NCBI GenBank assembly: GCA_947483545.1
Contig: CANKNP010000020.1
Location: 1 to 27,419, forward strand
Source of the DNA: Deltaproteobacteria bacterium
GTDB taxonomy: Bacteria; Myxococcota; UBA796; SXON01
Direction: 5' to 3'
DNA length: 27,419 nt
Below the pieces are notes generated by a model. It did no database searches and was not told the origin of the DNA. It saw nothing but the letters and a program-made list of their open reading frames with translations. The number at the start of each line of letters is the position of its first letter. The stretch's first letter is position 1. Position numbers and translations under genes: made by a program. Of this stretch, positions 5,604 through 13,558 are shown one piece after another.

Positions 5604-8383
5604 GACACCACCCCCGCGAGCACCCGATCCGGCCGGATCGGCAGGGTTGTCGGCCGCCAACCGGTCGCTCGATACACCGCGTTCGCGATGCTCGCTGCAC
5701 CGCCGCAGGTCGTTGCCTCGGAGAGGCCGATGCCCTCGGCCAGGAGCCCCTCCATCGGCACGTTGTCGAAGTGGATCTCGATGTTCGGGACCTCCGCGAT
5801 GCCGGGCAGGTGGTACTCCTCGAGGTTTCCGGTCAGCAACGCCCCGGTCTTGGCGTCCAACCGCCGCTCTTCGTGCAGCGTGTAGCCGAGCCCTTGCAGG
5901 ATGCCGCCCGCCGCCTGGCTCTCGGCGATCACGGGCGAGTGGATCTTGCCGACGGCGAACCCGCCCCAGACATCGAGCACCTGCACGCGTCCGAGCCACG
6001 TATCGACCCGCACGCGCGAGACCTGAACGGCTGCCGCGCTGCGTTTCCCGAAGATGGTCCCAGCGATCGCGATCGGGATCTGGTAGCCGGCGGGGTCCAC
6101 TTTTCGGTGGCCCAAGGCAGACAGTCCGGGCTTCATCGCCAGCACCTCCGACCACGGCGTGAAGCCCTTCGCGTGCTGGATGCCGCCCGGTGCGACCTTG
6201 CCGTCCACGAGGGCCCAGGCCTCTTCCGCGAACGACAACAGCGACTCGGTGAGCTGCCTCGCGGCGTCGAACACGGCAGGGCGGAGCGACACGGTGGTCC
6301 GACTTCCGGCAGACATCGGGCCCTTGGGGAAGGTCGAGTCGCCGATCTCGACCTGGATCTGCGAGGTGGGTACGCCGAGCGCGGCAGAGGCGGCGTCGGC
6401 GAGGGTGTTGCGCGTCCCGTTGCCCATGTCCTGGCAGGCGTTCCGTACCCGGAAGCCCGTCGGCTCCGCGGAGAGCAAGACTTCGCTGCCAGCGGCGATG
6501 AAGTGGTACCACGCCGAGGTCGCGATCCCGACACCTTCGCGGAACCTTCCGCCTTCCCGGTTCACTTTTGCGTAGTCGGCTGCGACGGGCAGCTTCTCCG
6601 CCCAGTCGTAGAGGCGCTGAAAACCCGGGTCGGGATCCCACGGGCGACGGATCGCGATCGGCGAGAGCCCCCGGTCCGCGGCGATCTGGTCGATGGCTCC
6701 TTCGATCGCGAAGAACCCTGGTGGTCCGCCGGGCCCTCGGAAGGGTCTGGCCGCGGCGACGTGCGTGACCACGTCGTAGTCTGCGAGGTATTTGGGCGCC
6801 CCGGGGTAGCGCAGCCGCATGATCCCGCCGACGCTCGAGCCGACTGCCACGCCCGAGTCGCCCCAGGCTTCCAGGTGGATGCCCTCCAGCTCGCCGTCGG
6901 TGCCAACTTTGACCTTGACCTTGACCTCCTGTGGCGGCCGATAGCCCCCGAGCAGCAGCTCCTCATGGCGATCCGGGACGTACCGGACCGGCACGCCCAA
7001 CTGCTTCGATGCGTCAATCACATGCCCGATGTGTGCATCCCAACACGCCTTCGCCCCAAAGCCACCGCCCACATATTCGGCGATCACCCGCAGGTCTTCC
7101 ATCGGGATGCCGACGTGCTCGGCGATCTCCTCGGCCAACGGGTAGACCATCTGGGTGGAGGCCCAGACCGTCAATTTGTCGCCTTCCCAGCGGGCAGCAC
7201 AGGCGTGCGGCTCCAACGCGCTGTGGCTCTGCCCGCTGGTGGTCCACGTCCCTTCAACGCTCGGGGCCTCCGTCGCTTTCTGCGCCGCCCCCGCCTTCAG
7301 CCCGATGTCCGTCCGACTCGGCCCGCGGATGTTCCCGTTCCATGCCGCCGGCAACGTCGGCATCTCCGCCGCAAGCTCCACTTTTCCCCGCTTCGGCGGG
7401 TACACCGACGGCGCGCCGGCAGCCATCGACGAGGCCATGTCGCTCACCACCTTGCCACGGTTCAACTGGACCTTCACGAGACGGCACGCCTCTTTCGCGA
7501 GCCGCCGGTTCTCCCCGAGGATCAGCGCCAGCGGCTGGCCTGCGTAACGGATGCTCGTCCCCGGATCCGCGAGCAGGATCACCCCGACGATGCCCTGCAG
7601 TTGGTCCGCCGCTGCCGTGTCGAGCGCGACCAGGGAGGCACCTCCGACCGGGCTTCGGACGAACGCTGCCTCGACCATCCCCGGGAGCGATACATCGACC
7701 GTGTATCGCGCGCGTCCTGATACTTTTTCGGGGCCATCGACCCTCGCGGCATCCAGCGCTTTCGCCTCCTCGAACCTGCCTGCACACGCTCCCTGCACCG
7801 CCCGGACGATCCCCGCGTAGGCCCCGCAACGACACAAATGACCCGCCAGCGCTTGGGCGACCTCTTCGTGCGTCGGCATCGCCCCTGGCGGCTGGCTCGC
7901 CCGCCAACGCGTGTAGTACGCGCTCGCCTCCACGATGAAGCCTGGCGTGCAATACCCACATTGCAGGCCATCTTCCGCGAGGAACGCCCGCTGGACCGGG
8001 TGCATCGCCGCGATGTCCAGCGGCTTTGCTGGATCCTGCGGGCCCGACAGCCCCTCGATCGTCACCACCTCGTGCCCGTGCAGATGCGAGGCCGGCTGGA
8101 TGCAGCTCACCTTCGGCACCCCATCGACCAGGACCGTACACGCCCCGCACGCGCCGTGACCGCAAGCCTCCTTCGCACCCGTCAGGCCGAGGCGGTCTCG
8201 GATCAGCTCCAGCGCGGAGTCGTCATCATGCAGGCGGATGCTCACGGCCTTCCCGTTGACGGTCAAATCCAGCGCGGGTGCTGGGGAAGCTGCCGGCTCG
8301 GTGGCGAGGACCGGTCGAACCGCGAGCACGCCGCCGATGCCGAGGGTACCGCGGAAGAGGTCACGTCGGGAGAGGGCGGGCAG
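5600..8383 (-). CDS. Tat-exported molybdenum hydroxylase with fused [2Fe-2S] and Mo-cofactor domains
   Basis: This protein hydroxylates an aldehyde or N-heterocycle using a molybdopterin cofactor. From the inferred CTG at 8383 it is 927 residues. Residues 5-10 are SRRDLF, a twin-arginine motif, followed by a hydrophobic stretch to about 27. Cys74, 79, 82 and 94 bind one [2Fe-2S] cluster; Cys142, 145, 184 and 186 (QCGYC, CRC) bind the second. The Mo domain starts near 217 and includes YVGGGFGAK and FRGPGGPPG; the likely catalytic Glu is Glu889 in GLSEAT, where the usual form is G-x-G-E. In E. coli the equivalent parts are separate proteins (PaoA and PaoC). The first ATG/GTG/TTG in frame, a GTG at 8329, would remove the twin-arginine motif. 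No XdhC/PaoD-type maturation gene is in the window. Confidence 0.9.
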   Translation of the reverse strand: MPALSRRDLFRGTLGIGGVLAVRPVLATEPAASPAPALDLTVNGKAVSIRLHDDDSALELIRDRLGLTGAKEACGHGACGACTVLVDGVPKVSCIQPASHLHGHEVVTIEGLSGPQDPAKPLDIAAMHPVQRAFLAEDGLQCGYCTPGFIVEASAYYTRWRASQPPGAMPTHEEVAQALAGHLCRCGAYAGIVRAVQGACAGRFEEAKALDAARVDGPEKVSGRARYTVDVSLPGMVEAAFVRSPVGGASLVALDTAAADQLQGIVGVILLADPGTSIRYAGQPLALILGENRRLAKEACRLVKVQLNRGKVVSDMASSMAAGAPSVYPPKRGKVELAAEMPTLPAAWNGNIRGPSRTDIGLKAGAAQKATEAPSVEGTWTTSGQSHSALEPHACAARWEGDKLTVWASTQMVYPLAEEIAEHVGIPMEDLRVIAEYVGGGFGAKACWDAHIGHVIDASKQLGVPVRYVPDRHEELLLGGYRPPQEVKVKVKVGTDGELEGIHLEAWGDSGVAVGSSVGGIMRLRYPGAPKYLADYDVVTHVAAARPFRGPGGPPGFFAIEGAIDQIAADRGLSPIAIRRPWDPDPGFQRLYDWAEKLPVAADYAKVNREGGRFREGVGIATSAWYHFIAAGSEVLLSAEPTGFRVRNACQDMGNGTRNTLADAASAALGVPTSQIQVEIGDSTFPKGPMSAGSRTTVSLRPAVFDAARQLTESLLSFAEEAWALVDGKVAPGGIQHAKGFTPWSEVLAMKPGLSALGHRKVDPAGYQIPIAIAGTIFGKRSAAAVQVSRVRVDTWLGRVQVLDVWGGFAVGKIHSPVIAESQAAGGILQGLGYTLHEERRLDAKTGALLTGNLEEYHLPGIAEVPNIEIHFDNVPMEGLLAEGIGLSEATTCGGAASIANAVYRATGWRPTTLPIRPDRVLAGVVS

Positions 8384-8389
8384 GACAGG

Positions 8390-8393
8390 CTCC
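8390..8393 (-). promoter_or_regulatory. Shine-Dalgarno GGAG placed for a CTG start
   Basis: GGAG on the minus strand lies 6 nt before the CTG at 8383-8381. An in-frame TAG lies at 8407-8405, and between it and the GTG at 8329 there is no ATG, GTG or TTG in this frame. CTG is therefore the only near-cognate codon that can keep the Tat signal. Confidence 0.5.
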
Positions 8394-8524
8394 GGGGTCG
8401 GCGGGGGCTAATTCGAATACGGGGAGAGGGGCGGCTTGGTTCCCGGGGCCGCAGGCAAGGGTGGCTCGCGGAACGCCGCTGGGGTCCGCGGCCCCGCGGT
8501 GAGCCATGATAGTCTCGTGGAGCC

Positions 8525-10114
8525 ATGCTCTACCTCCTGTTAGGCGTCCTGGGCGCTTGCGCGTTGATCTCGGACGCCGAGTTTGCGGCCCGCATGGATC
8601 TCGACGGAGACGGGGTGGCCCGCCCGGCCGATTGCGATGATCAGGACGCCACCATCGGAGGTGAGGACAGCCTGTTTGTGGACGCGGATGGAGATGGCTA
8701 CGGGGGAACGACCACGGCCAGCAGCTGCGCCCTAGAGGACGCCTCCCCCGTAGGCGGCGATTGCGACGACGCTGACGCCTCCACATTTCCGGGTGCACTT
8801 GAGACCTGCAATCTCGTCGATGACGACTGTGACAGTACAGCGGACGAGGGTGTCGAGCCGCCGACATGGTACTTCGACGGCGATGGCGACGGATACGGCA
8901 CCCCGTACACGACGACGGTCGGCTGCACCGCCACGCCGGGCTATGTCGAGGTGGGTACCGACTGCAACGACGCGGATTCAACGATCCACCCGGACACTCT
9001 CTGGTACCCGGATATCGATGGGGATGGGTACGGGGATCTCTCTTTACCCACCCAATCCTGCGAGCAACCCGCGGGGCACGAACTGTTGGTGAACCTGACC
9101 CCCGGCACGGACTGCGACGATGGCCGGGCGGATGTATCCCCATCCGGCCAGGAAGTATGTGATTCGGCGAACGGGGACGAGGACTGCGACGGGCTGATCG
9201 ACGACGGGGACCCCTCGGCGACGGGGCAGACCCTTTGGTATCGCGATGCGGATGCCGACGGGCTCGGTACGGTCTTTGACTCAACGACCGACTGCGATGC
9301 GCCGAGCGGATACGTTTCAGATCGAACCGATTGCGACGACGCGGATGCAACCGCTCCCACCGATTGTAGGTGGGCCTCCGTGAGCGTAGGGTCGGCGCAC
9401 GCCTGTGGGCTGCGCTCCAACGGGGTTGCGCAGTGCTGGGGCTATGACACCAGTGGCGAGGCCACCGCACCGAGCGATGGGTTCACCCAAGTGTCCGCTG
9501 GCACGTCGGTGTCTTGTGGCGTCCTGGCAAGCGGGGCGCTTTTGTGCTGGGGGACGAACTACTACGGCCAACTCGACGTCCCGACGGGGATCTTCACGAG
9601 AGTAAGCGTGGACAATAGATACGCCTGTGCTGTCGCCGCGGACGGGACGATCGAGTGCTGGGGGAGCATTCCCAGCGGCTTCACCGTCCCCCCGGGGGCC
9701 AACCACACGGCGGTGGACGTGGCGAACTCTGGAGCCTGCGCGCTGGACGCGGACGGGAGCGCGGTGGGGACTCAGACAGGTTGGTCGAGTCCTGGCCGCT
9801 ACGCCGAGGTCCAGGCGGGCTTCGGGTGCTGTACCCGGGACACCGCCGGCGACATCGACACGGTCTCCTACGGGCTCGGGGCTGGCCCTGAGACGAGCGG
9901 CTGGTTGGCGCTGAGCGCTGGTGACTCCCACGCCTGCGCTATCGCATCCGACAGCTCTGCGACGTGTTGGGGGTACGAGGAATACGGGGAGGCCACCGCG
10001 CCAATCGGCACGTTCCAGGCAATCAGCGCCGGCTATCAGACCAGCTGTGCGATTACTTCCGACGGATTCATCGAGTGCTGGGGGGCTGGCCTGCCGGACG
10101 TGCCCGTCGACTGA
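8525..10114 (+). CDS. Lipoprotein with MopE-type metal-binding repeats and a seven-repeat RCC1-like propeller
   Basis: The 529-residue protein has a short signal peptide (MLYLLLGVLGAC, lipidated Cys12). Residues about 24-280 hold five repeats of D-x-D-G-D-G-x-G, a Cys in a C-x-x-P/A-x-G-Y turn, and D-C-D/N-D, as in MopE-type copper- or calcium-binding proteins. From residue 282 there are seven RCC1-like units, most of the form V-S-A-G-x-x-x-x-C-A/G...C-W-G; units 4 and 5 are degenerate. Seven units would close a complete propeller, and paired Cys per unit suggest disulfides. Such proteins are surface-exposed in myxobacteria-like bacteria; function unknown. The ATG has GGAG just upstream and TAGTCT 9 nt before it. 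Confidence 0.85.
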   Translation: MLYLLLGVLGACALISDAEFAARMDLDGDGVARPADCDDQDATIGGEDSLFVDADGDGYGGTTTASSCALEDASPVGGDCDDADASTFPGALETCNLVDDDCDSTADEGVEPPTWYFDGDGDGYGTPYTTTVGCTATPGYVEVGTDCNDADSTIHPDTLWYPDIDGDGYGDLSLPTQSCEQPAGHELLVNLTPGTDCDDGRADVSPSGQEVCDSANGDEDCDGLIDDGDPSATGQTLWYRDADADGLGTVFDSTTDCDAPSGYVSDRTDCDDADATAPTDCRWASVSVGSAHACGLRSNGVAQCWGYDTSGEATAPSDGFTQVSAGTSVSCGVLASGALLCWGTNYYGQLDVPTGIFTRVSVDNRYACAVAADGTIECWGSIPSGFTVPPGANHTAVDVANSGACALDADGSAVGTQTGWSSPGRYAEVQAGFGCCTRDTAGDIDTVSYGLGAGPETSGWLALSAGDSHACAIASDSSATCWGYEEYGEATAPIGTFQAISAGYQTSCAITSDGFIECWGAGLPDVPVD

Positions 10115-10157
10115 CAAGCGCGCCGCGCCGGACTCGCGAGGCGCTGCGCCTGGGTGG

Positions 10158-10538
10158 CTACGCACGCCACTCCGTCAGCGAGATCACGTTGCCATCGGGG
10201 TCCTTGAACCACGCGATCTTGGCCACGCCGTCGGGGGAGGGCCACACGCCGCTCGGCTCCTGCTCCAAGAACGGGTATCGCTCGAAGGTCACGCCGCGCG
10301 CGGTCAACGCTGCGACGGTCCCACCGATGTCCTGCACCCTCCAGCCGACCTGGGTGAACGGATGCGGCGTGAAGCTCGGGACCTTCTGCACGCGGAGCAT
10401 CGTCCCGGCGGCGTCGAAGACGAGGGCGTACGGGCTGTCTTCCGTGAGCGTGAGCCCGAGCGTGTCGCGGTAGAACGCGAGCGCGGCCGCGGGGTTTTGG
10501 GTCACAGAGAAGGCGATGATGGGGGAGGTGGTGAGCAT
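10158..10538 (-). CDS. VOC (glyoxalase/bleomycin-resistance) family protein
   Basis: The 126-residue protein is a single VOC module pair: FSVTQNPAAALAFYRDTLGL near the N-terminus and FKDPDGNVISLTEW at the C-terminus, with a central FTQVGWRVQDI strand. Two beta-alpha-beta-beta-beta units form the metal or ligand cleft; Glu in SLTEW is a typical metal ligand. Substrate cannot be read from the sequence, and members include dioxygenases, resistance proteins and isomerases. TAACCT lies 6 nt before the ATG. It diverges from selO across a region containing twin inverted repeats. Confidence 0.85.
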   Translation of the reverse strand: MLTTSPIIAFSVTQNPAAALAFYRDTLGLTLTEDSPYALVFDAAGTMLRVQKVPSFTPHPFTQVGWRVQDIGGTVAALTARGVTFERYPFLEQEPSGVWPSPDGVAKIAWFKDPDGNVISLTEWRA

Positions 10539-10544
10539 TTGGAG

Positions 10545-10550
10545 AGGTTA
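10545..10550 (-). promoter_or_regulatory. Candidate -10 box, TAACCT, for the VOC gene
   Basis: TAACCT fits TANNNT and is followed by CTCCAA (6 nt) and then the ATG at 10538. No Shine-Dalgarno sequence is present. Confidence 0.4.
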
Positions 10551-10573
10551 GCGCGGCCGGCGAGCCGCGCGGC

Positions 10574-10637
10574 CACAGATCAGCCGCCAGCCGATCTGTG
10601 ATCTGCCGGTCACAGATCAGCCCCCAGCCGATCTGTG
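10574..10637. promoter_or_regulatory. Twin inverted repeats between divergent genes
   Basis: Two copies of CACAGATC - 11 nt - GATCTGTG, at 10574-10600 and 10611-10637, repeat with a period of 37 bp. The loops AGCCGCCAGCC and AGCCCCCAGCC differ by one base, and the stems are perfect. A further partial half-site follows each copy (ATCTG at 10601, ATCTGTG at 10638). Position between the VOC gene and selO suggests paired operators for a dimeric regulator; a duplicated hairpin with no regulatory role is the alternative. Confidence 0.6.
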
Positions 10638-10667
10638 ATCTGTGCTGGCAGCCTTGGCCCGCAGCGG

Positions 10668-10673
10668 TAAACC
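10668..10673 (+). promoter_or_regulatory. Candidate -10 box, TAAACC, for selO
   Basis: TAAACC is followed by CCCGCG (6 nt) and the ATG at 10680, with no Shine-Dalgarno sequence. A weak -35-like CTGGCA lies 17 nt upstream at 10645-10650, overlapping the right arm of the twin-dyad region's trailing half-site. Confidence 0.4.
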
Positions 10674-10679
10674 CCCGCG

Positions 10680-12092
10680 ATGTCCACCTACCGCCCCGAT
10701 CCCCGCGTCCTTCGCCTCGCCCCCCCGACTGGACCCGGCGAGCTTTGGGACGAGGTCGTGCCTGCACGCTTTCCGAAGTCCGTCCTCCGGTTCCGCAACC
10801 AGCGTCAGGCTGCGACCGTCGGGCTGGACATCCTCTCCGATGTTGACTGGGAGCGCCACTTCGCGCGCTTTGAGCCGCTGTCGGACAACCTGCCGCGCCC
10901 GCTCGCGCTCCGTTACCACGGTCACCAGTTCCAACAGTACAACCCGCGTCTTGGCGATGGCCGGGGCTTCCTGTTCGGGCAGCTCCGGGACGGCGACGGG
11001 CGGCTGCTCGACCTCGGAACCAAGGGCAGCGGCACGACCCCGTGGTCGCGTGGCGGGGACGGGCGGCTCACGCTCAAGGGCGGCGTCCGCGAGGTGCTTG
11101 CGACCGAGATGCTTGAAGCCCTGGGCGTCAACACGAGCAAGTCGTTCAGCCTGTTCGAGACCGGGGAGGAGCTGTACCGGGGCGACGAGCCCTCGCCGAC
11201 CCGGTCCTCGGTGCTCGTCCGACTGTCCCACTCCCATGTTCGGATCGGCACCTTTCAACGGCTCGCGGCGATCGGCGACCTCGCCGGGCTGAAGGCGATG
11301 GTGGCCTACGCGAGCAACGAGCTCTACACGGGCCTGGACGGGAGCCCGGCGGCGCTCTTTCGCGCGGTCATCGACCGGACGGCGCGGACGACCGCCGGAT
11401 GGATGGCGGCTGGGTTCTGTCACGCGGTGATCAACACGGACAACGTGAACGTGACCGGCGAGAGCTTCGACTACGGCCCGTGGCGGTTCCTGCCGACGCT
11501 GGACCCCAGCTTCACCGCTGCGTATTTCGACCACCAGGGGCTCTACGCCTACGCGCGACAGCCTGCGGCGGTGTTCTGGAACCTGCAGCAGTTGGCCCTC
11601 GCCCTGTCGTCCCTGGACGACAAGCTTGGGCCGGAGCTTGCCGCGTTTGAGGTGGCGTACTTCGATGGGCTTCGCGCGGGGTTCCTACGTCGGTTGGGGC
11701 TGCGAACCGCGGGGGAGGCGGCGGATACCGTGCTGGTACACGCGCTGGTTGGTTGGCTACAAATCACGCAGGTGCCTTTCGACCAGGCGTTTTTCGACTT
11801 GTACGGGGGCGTGGAGGGGGAGGGGCGGCGGAGGCGGTCGCCGGTGGCCGAGGTGTATGGCGCGGCGTTCGCGGAGTTGGAGGCGGTGATCGAGGCGTTC
11901 GAACCCGCGCACCCCGAGCGCTTGACGTCGCCGTACTTCGAGCGCGAGCGGCCGGTGAGCATGGTGATCGGGCAGGTGGAGGCGGTGTGGGATGCGATCG
12001 CGCTGGCAGATGAGTGGGGGCCGTTGGAGCGGTTGATCGGGGAGGTGAGGGGGTTGGGGGGGGTTTTGGCGGGGCGACTGCCTCTTCAGTGA
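10680..12092 (+). CDS. selO: SelO/YdiU family protein adenylyltransferase
   Basis: The 470-residue protein matches the SelO (YdiU) pseudokinase family, which transfers AMP from ATP to Ser, Thr or Tyr of target proteins and is linked to redox stress. Diagnostic blocks are RYHGHQFQQYNPRLGDGRG near residue 79, LGTKGSGTTPWSR near 115 (nucleotide-binding Lys), VREVLATEMLEALG near 140, and CHAVINTDNVNVTGESFDYG near 250 with the catalytic-loop Asn and metal-binding Asp. Length fits E. coli YdiU (478). The C-terminus ends AGRLPLQ with no terminal Cys or Sec. Residues before the end are unusually Gly/Glu-rich where the DNA becomes G-rich. Confidence 0.92.
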   Translation: MSTYRPDPRVLRLAPPTGPGELWDEVVPARFPKSVLRFRNQRQAATVGLDILSDVDWERHFARFEPLSDNLPRPLALRYHGHQFQQYNPRLGDGRGFLFGQLRDGDGRLLDLGTKGSGTTPWSRGGDGRLTLKGGVREVLATEMLEALGVNTSKSFSLFETGEELYRGDEPSPTRSSVLVRLSHSHVRIGTFQRLAAIGDLAGLKAMVAYASNELYTGLDGSPAALFRAVIDRTARTTAGWMAAGFCHAVINTDNVNVTGESFDYGPWRFLPTLDPSFTAAYFDHQGLYAYARQPAAVFWNLQQLALALSSLDDKLGPELAAFEVAYFDGLRAGFLRRLGLRTAGEAADTVLVHALVGWLQITQVPFDQAFFDLYGGVEGEGRRRRSPVAEVYGAAFAELEAVIEAFEPAHPERLTSPYFERERPVSMVIGQVEAVWDAIALADEWGPLERLIGEVRGLGGVLAGRLPLQ

Positions 12093-12103
12093 TACCAACC
12101 GCC

Positions 12104-12425
12104 ATGTCCGGCAACCTCGCCCGCCACCTGGCAATAGCCCTCCACCACAGCGCACCGCGGGGTTGGAAGGTCGTGGGGGCGGAGCGGAGCCTGTTTTCTC
12201 GGGAGCTCGCGCAGCGCGTCGGCTACGCCCCCGCCGCCGATTTGGTCGTGGAGAATGCGCGGGACGCGGATCTGGGTGGAGTTTGAGATCAGCCGGGCGG
12301 ATCCCGTCGCCAGTCACGCGAAGTTTGCGGTCGCGCATATGGTCCAGCCGTTCGACGACACGTTCGTGTCGATGGTGAGCTCCCACGTTGTCGCGGGGCG
12401 GCGGGCGCTCTGTGCCCATGCCATC
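12104..12425 (+). pseudogene. Frameshifted fragment of an unknown, possibly nuclease-like protein
   Basis: From the ATG at 12104 one frame encodes HLAIALHHSAPRGWKVVG...LFSRELAQRVGYAPAADLVVENARD and stops at 12286. A second frame continues naturally from about 12262 with RIWVEFEISRADPVASHAKF...VAGRRALCAHAI. Joining the two near 12257-12262 by dropping one base gives a continuous 107-residue protein, so a one-base frameshift is likely. Asp followed by E-F-E could be a PD-(D/E)xK core, but that is a guess. The similarity to a natural protein fades near 12425, inside the convergent AAA gene. TACCAA lies 5 nt before the ATG. Confidence 0.55.
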
Positions 12426-13267
12426 ACGATCCCTGGCAGGTCGCCAGCGGGGTCGGACAATGCGCAGAGCTCCTCGACCTCTCGCTCGGAGAACCCGAAC
12501 CACTTGGAGTACTCCTCGGCCAGCAGCGTGTACACCGCAACATTGTTCAGCCCCGAGAAGATCGACTCCTTGGCCACCCGCAGGATCCCGGTGATCACGC
12601 CGCGATACAGGTGCTTGTTGTCCTTGAGCCCGGCCGACAGCAGGTTCCGACACAGGGTCAGGACGGGATCGTAGTAGCCCTGCGCCCATCCCGCGTGAAT
12701 CGCGGCGTCGTACTCGTCGATCAGCACGACCACCTCCTCCCCGGTGGCGAGGTGCAGCCCGCGGCTGAGCGCCAGCAATGCGGCCTCCATGTCGCCGTCT
12801 GTGGCGGCCTCAGCGTCCACCGCCTCCAGGGTCCTGCGCTCGCCAGCGGTCAGTGGCGCGGGCTCCCAGACCGTCCGAAGCCGCCCGACCTCGCGCGCCA
12901 GCTCCTTCTGGATCGCCGCCCGACAGGGGGCCCAGGTGTCCCCTTTCGCATCCTTGAAGGTCAGGAAGATGACCGGGTGTCGTTGGAAATGGGCGGCGAC
13001 ATCGTCTCCAGCGGTCGCGATCTCGAGATCCTCGAACAGGGTGGCGATGTCGCCCGCCGCAGGGGCTCCGGGGACGGGCCGTTCCAGCCAGTACCGGAGC
13101 ATCGAGAGGTTGATCGTCTTTCCGAAGCGGCGCGGGCGTGGGATCAGCGCCACGCGAGACGTGGAGCGGATCACCTCGACGGCGAAGCCCGTCTTGTCTA
13201 CATAGTGGAGCCCATCGCGGCGAACCTGCGCAAAGTCCGAGGTGCCGCGGGGAAGGAGGAGGGCCAC
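12314..13267 (-). pseudogene. AAA-ATPase-like protein (PF09820 type), C-terminus lost
   Basis: The 317-residue product has the layout of the AAA-ATPase-like family that is normally followed by a DUF1703 PD-(D/E)xK nuclease domain. It opens with LPRGTSDFAQVRRDGLHYVDKT, has the Walker A variant RPRRFGKT (44-51), Walker B VVVLIDEYD (179-187), and YRGVITGILRVAKESIFSGLNN. Full members are about 500 residues. After FGFSEREVEEL and DLPGIVMAW (to residue 284) the expected W-Y-x-G-Y region and nuclease domain are absent, and the last 33 residues are antisense to the fragment at 12104. The gene is probably truncated at about 12415-12425. The GTG start has TAGGCC 6 nt upstream. Confidence 0.7.
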
Positions 13268-13273
13268 GCCACT

Positions 13274-13279
13274 GGCCTA
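13274..13279 (-). promoter_or_regulatory. Candidate -10 box, TAGGCC, for the AAA gene
   Basis: TAGGCC is followed by AGTGGC (6 nt) and the GTG at 13267. It overlaps the stop region of the upstream small membrane protein gene and supports GTG 13267 as the start. Confidence 0.3.
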
Positions 13280-13282
13280 ACC

Positions 13283-13489
13283 CTACAGACCCCGAACCTG
13301 CCGATGCGCCTGGATCGCCGACAGGATGTGGCAGATCCAGCCGAAGAAGCCGCCGGTCCCGATCCAGAAGCCCGGCGTGAAGATGAGCCAGAAGATGCCC
13401 CAGCCCCAACGTCCGGCGTAGAACTGCCCGATGCCGGGCACGACGAGGGAAAGGACGGCGGCGAGTCCAGCGTTCGATCGGTCAGCCAT
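13283..13489 (-). CDS. Small TM2-like membrane protein
   Basis: The 68-residue protein starts MADRSNAGLAAVLSLVVPG and has two hydrophobic segments (about 8-27 and 33-50) joined by GIGQFYAGRWGWGIFW, the G-x-G-Q-F-Y-x-G turn of TM2-domain and related small membrane proteins. The reading frame extends to 13516, but the ATG at 13489 has a strong GGAGG 4 nt upstream, one of the few clear Shine-Dalgarno sites here, so it is preferred. Role unknown; TM2 proteins sit in the cytoplasmic membrane. Confidence 0.75.
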   Translation of the reverse strand: MADRSNAGLAAVLSLVVPGIGQFYAGRWGWGIFWLIFTPGFWIGTGGFFGWICHILSAIQAHRQVRGL

Positions 13490-13558
13490 GAGACCTCCAA
13501 GCAGGAAGGTACACACCGCTTGGGGGGTAGATTAGGACTTCCGCATCCGAGGATCTCG

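Noticed and set aside
4182..7720. Long plus-strand open frames (567 and 649 residues) across the molybdenum hydroxylase operon
   Set aside because: They are antisense to genes with clear cofactor motifs and show no domain of their own.
12611..13558. Upstream part of the open frame that contains the membrane protein at 13559
   Set aside because: Antisense to the AAA-ATPase gene; the natural protein starts at the ATG at 13559, which has a Shine-Dalgarno site.
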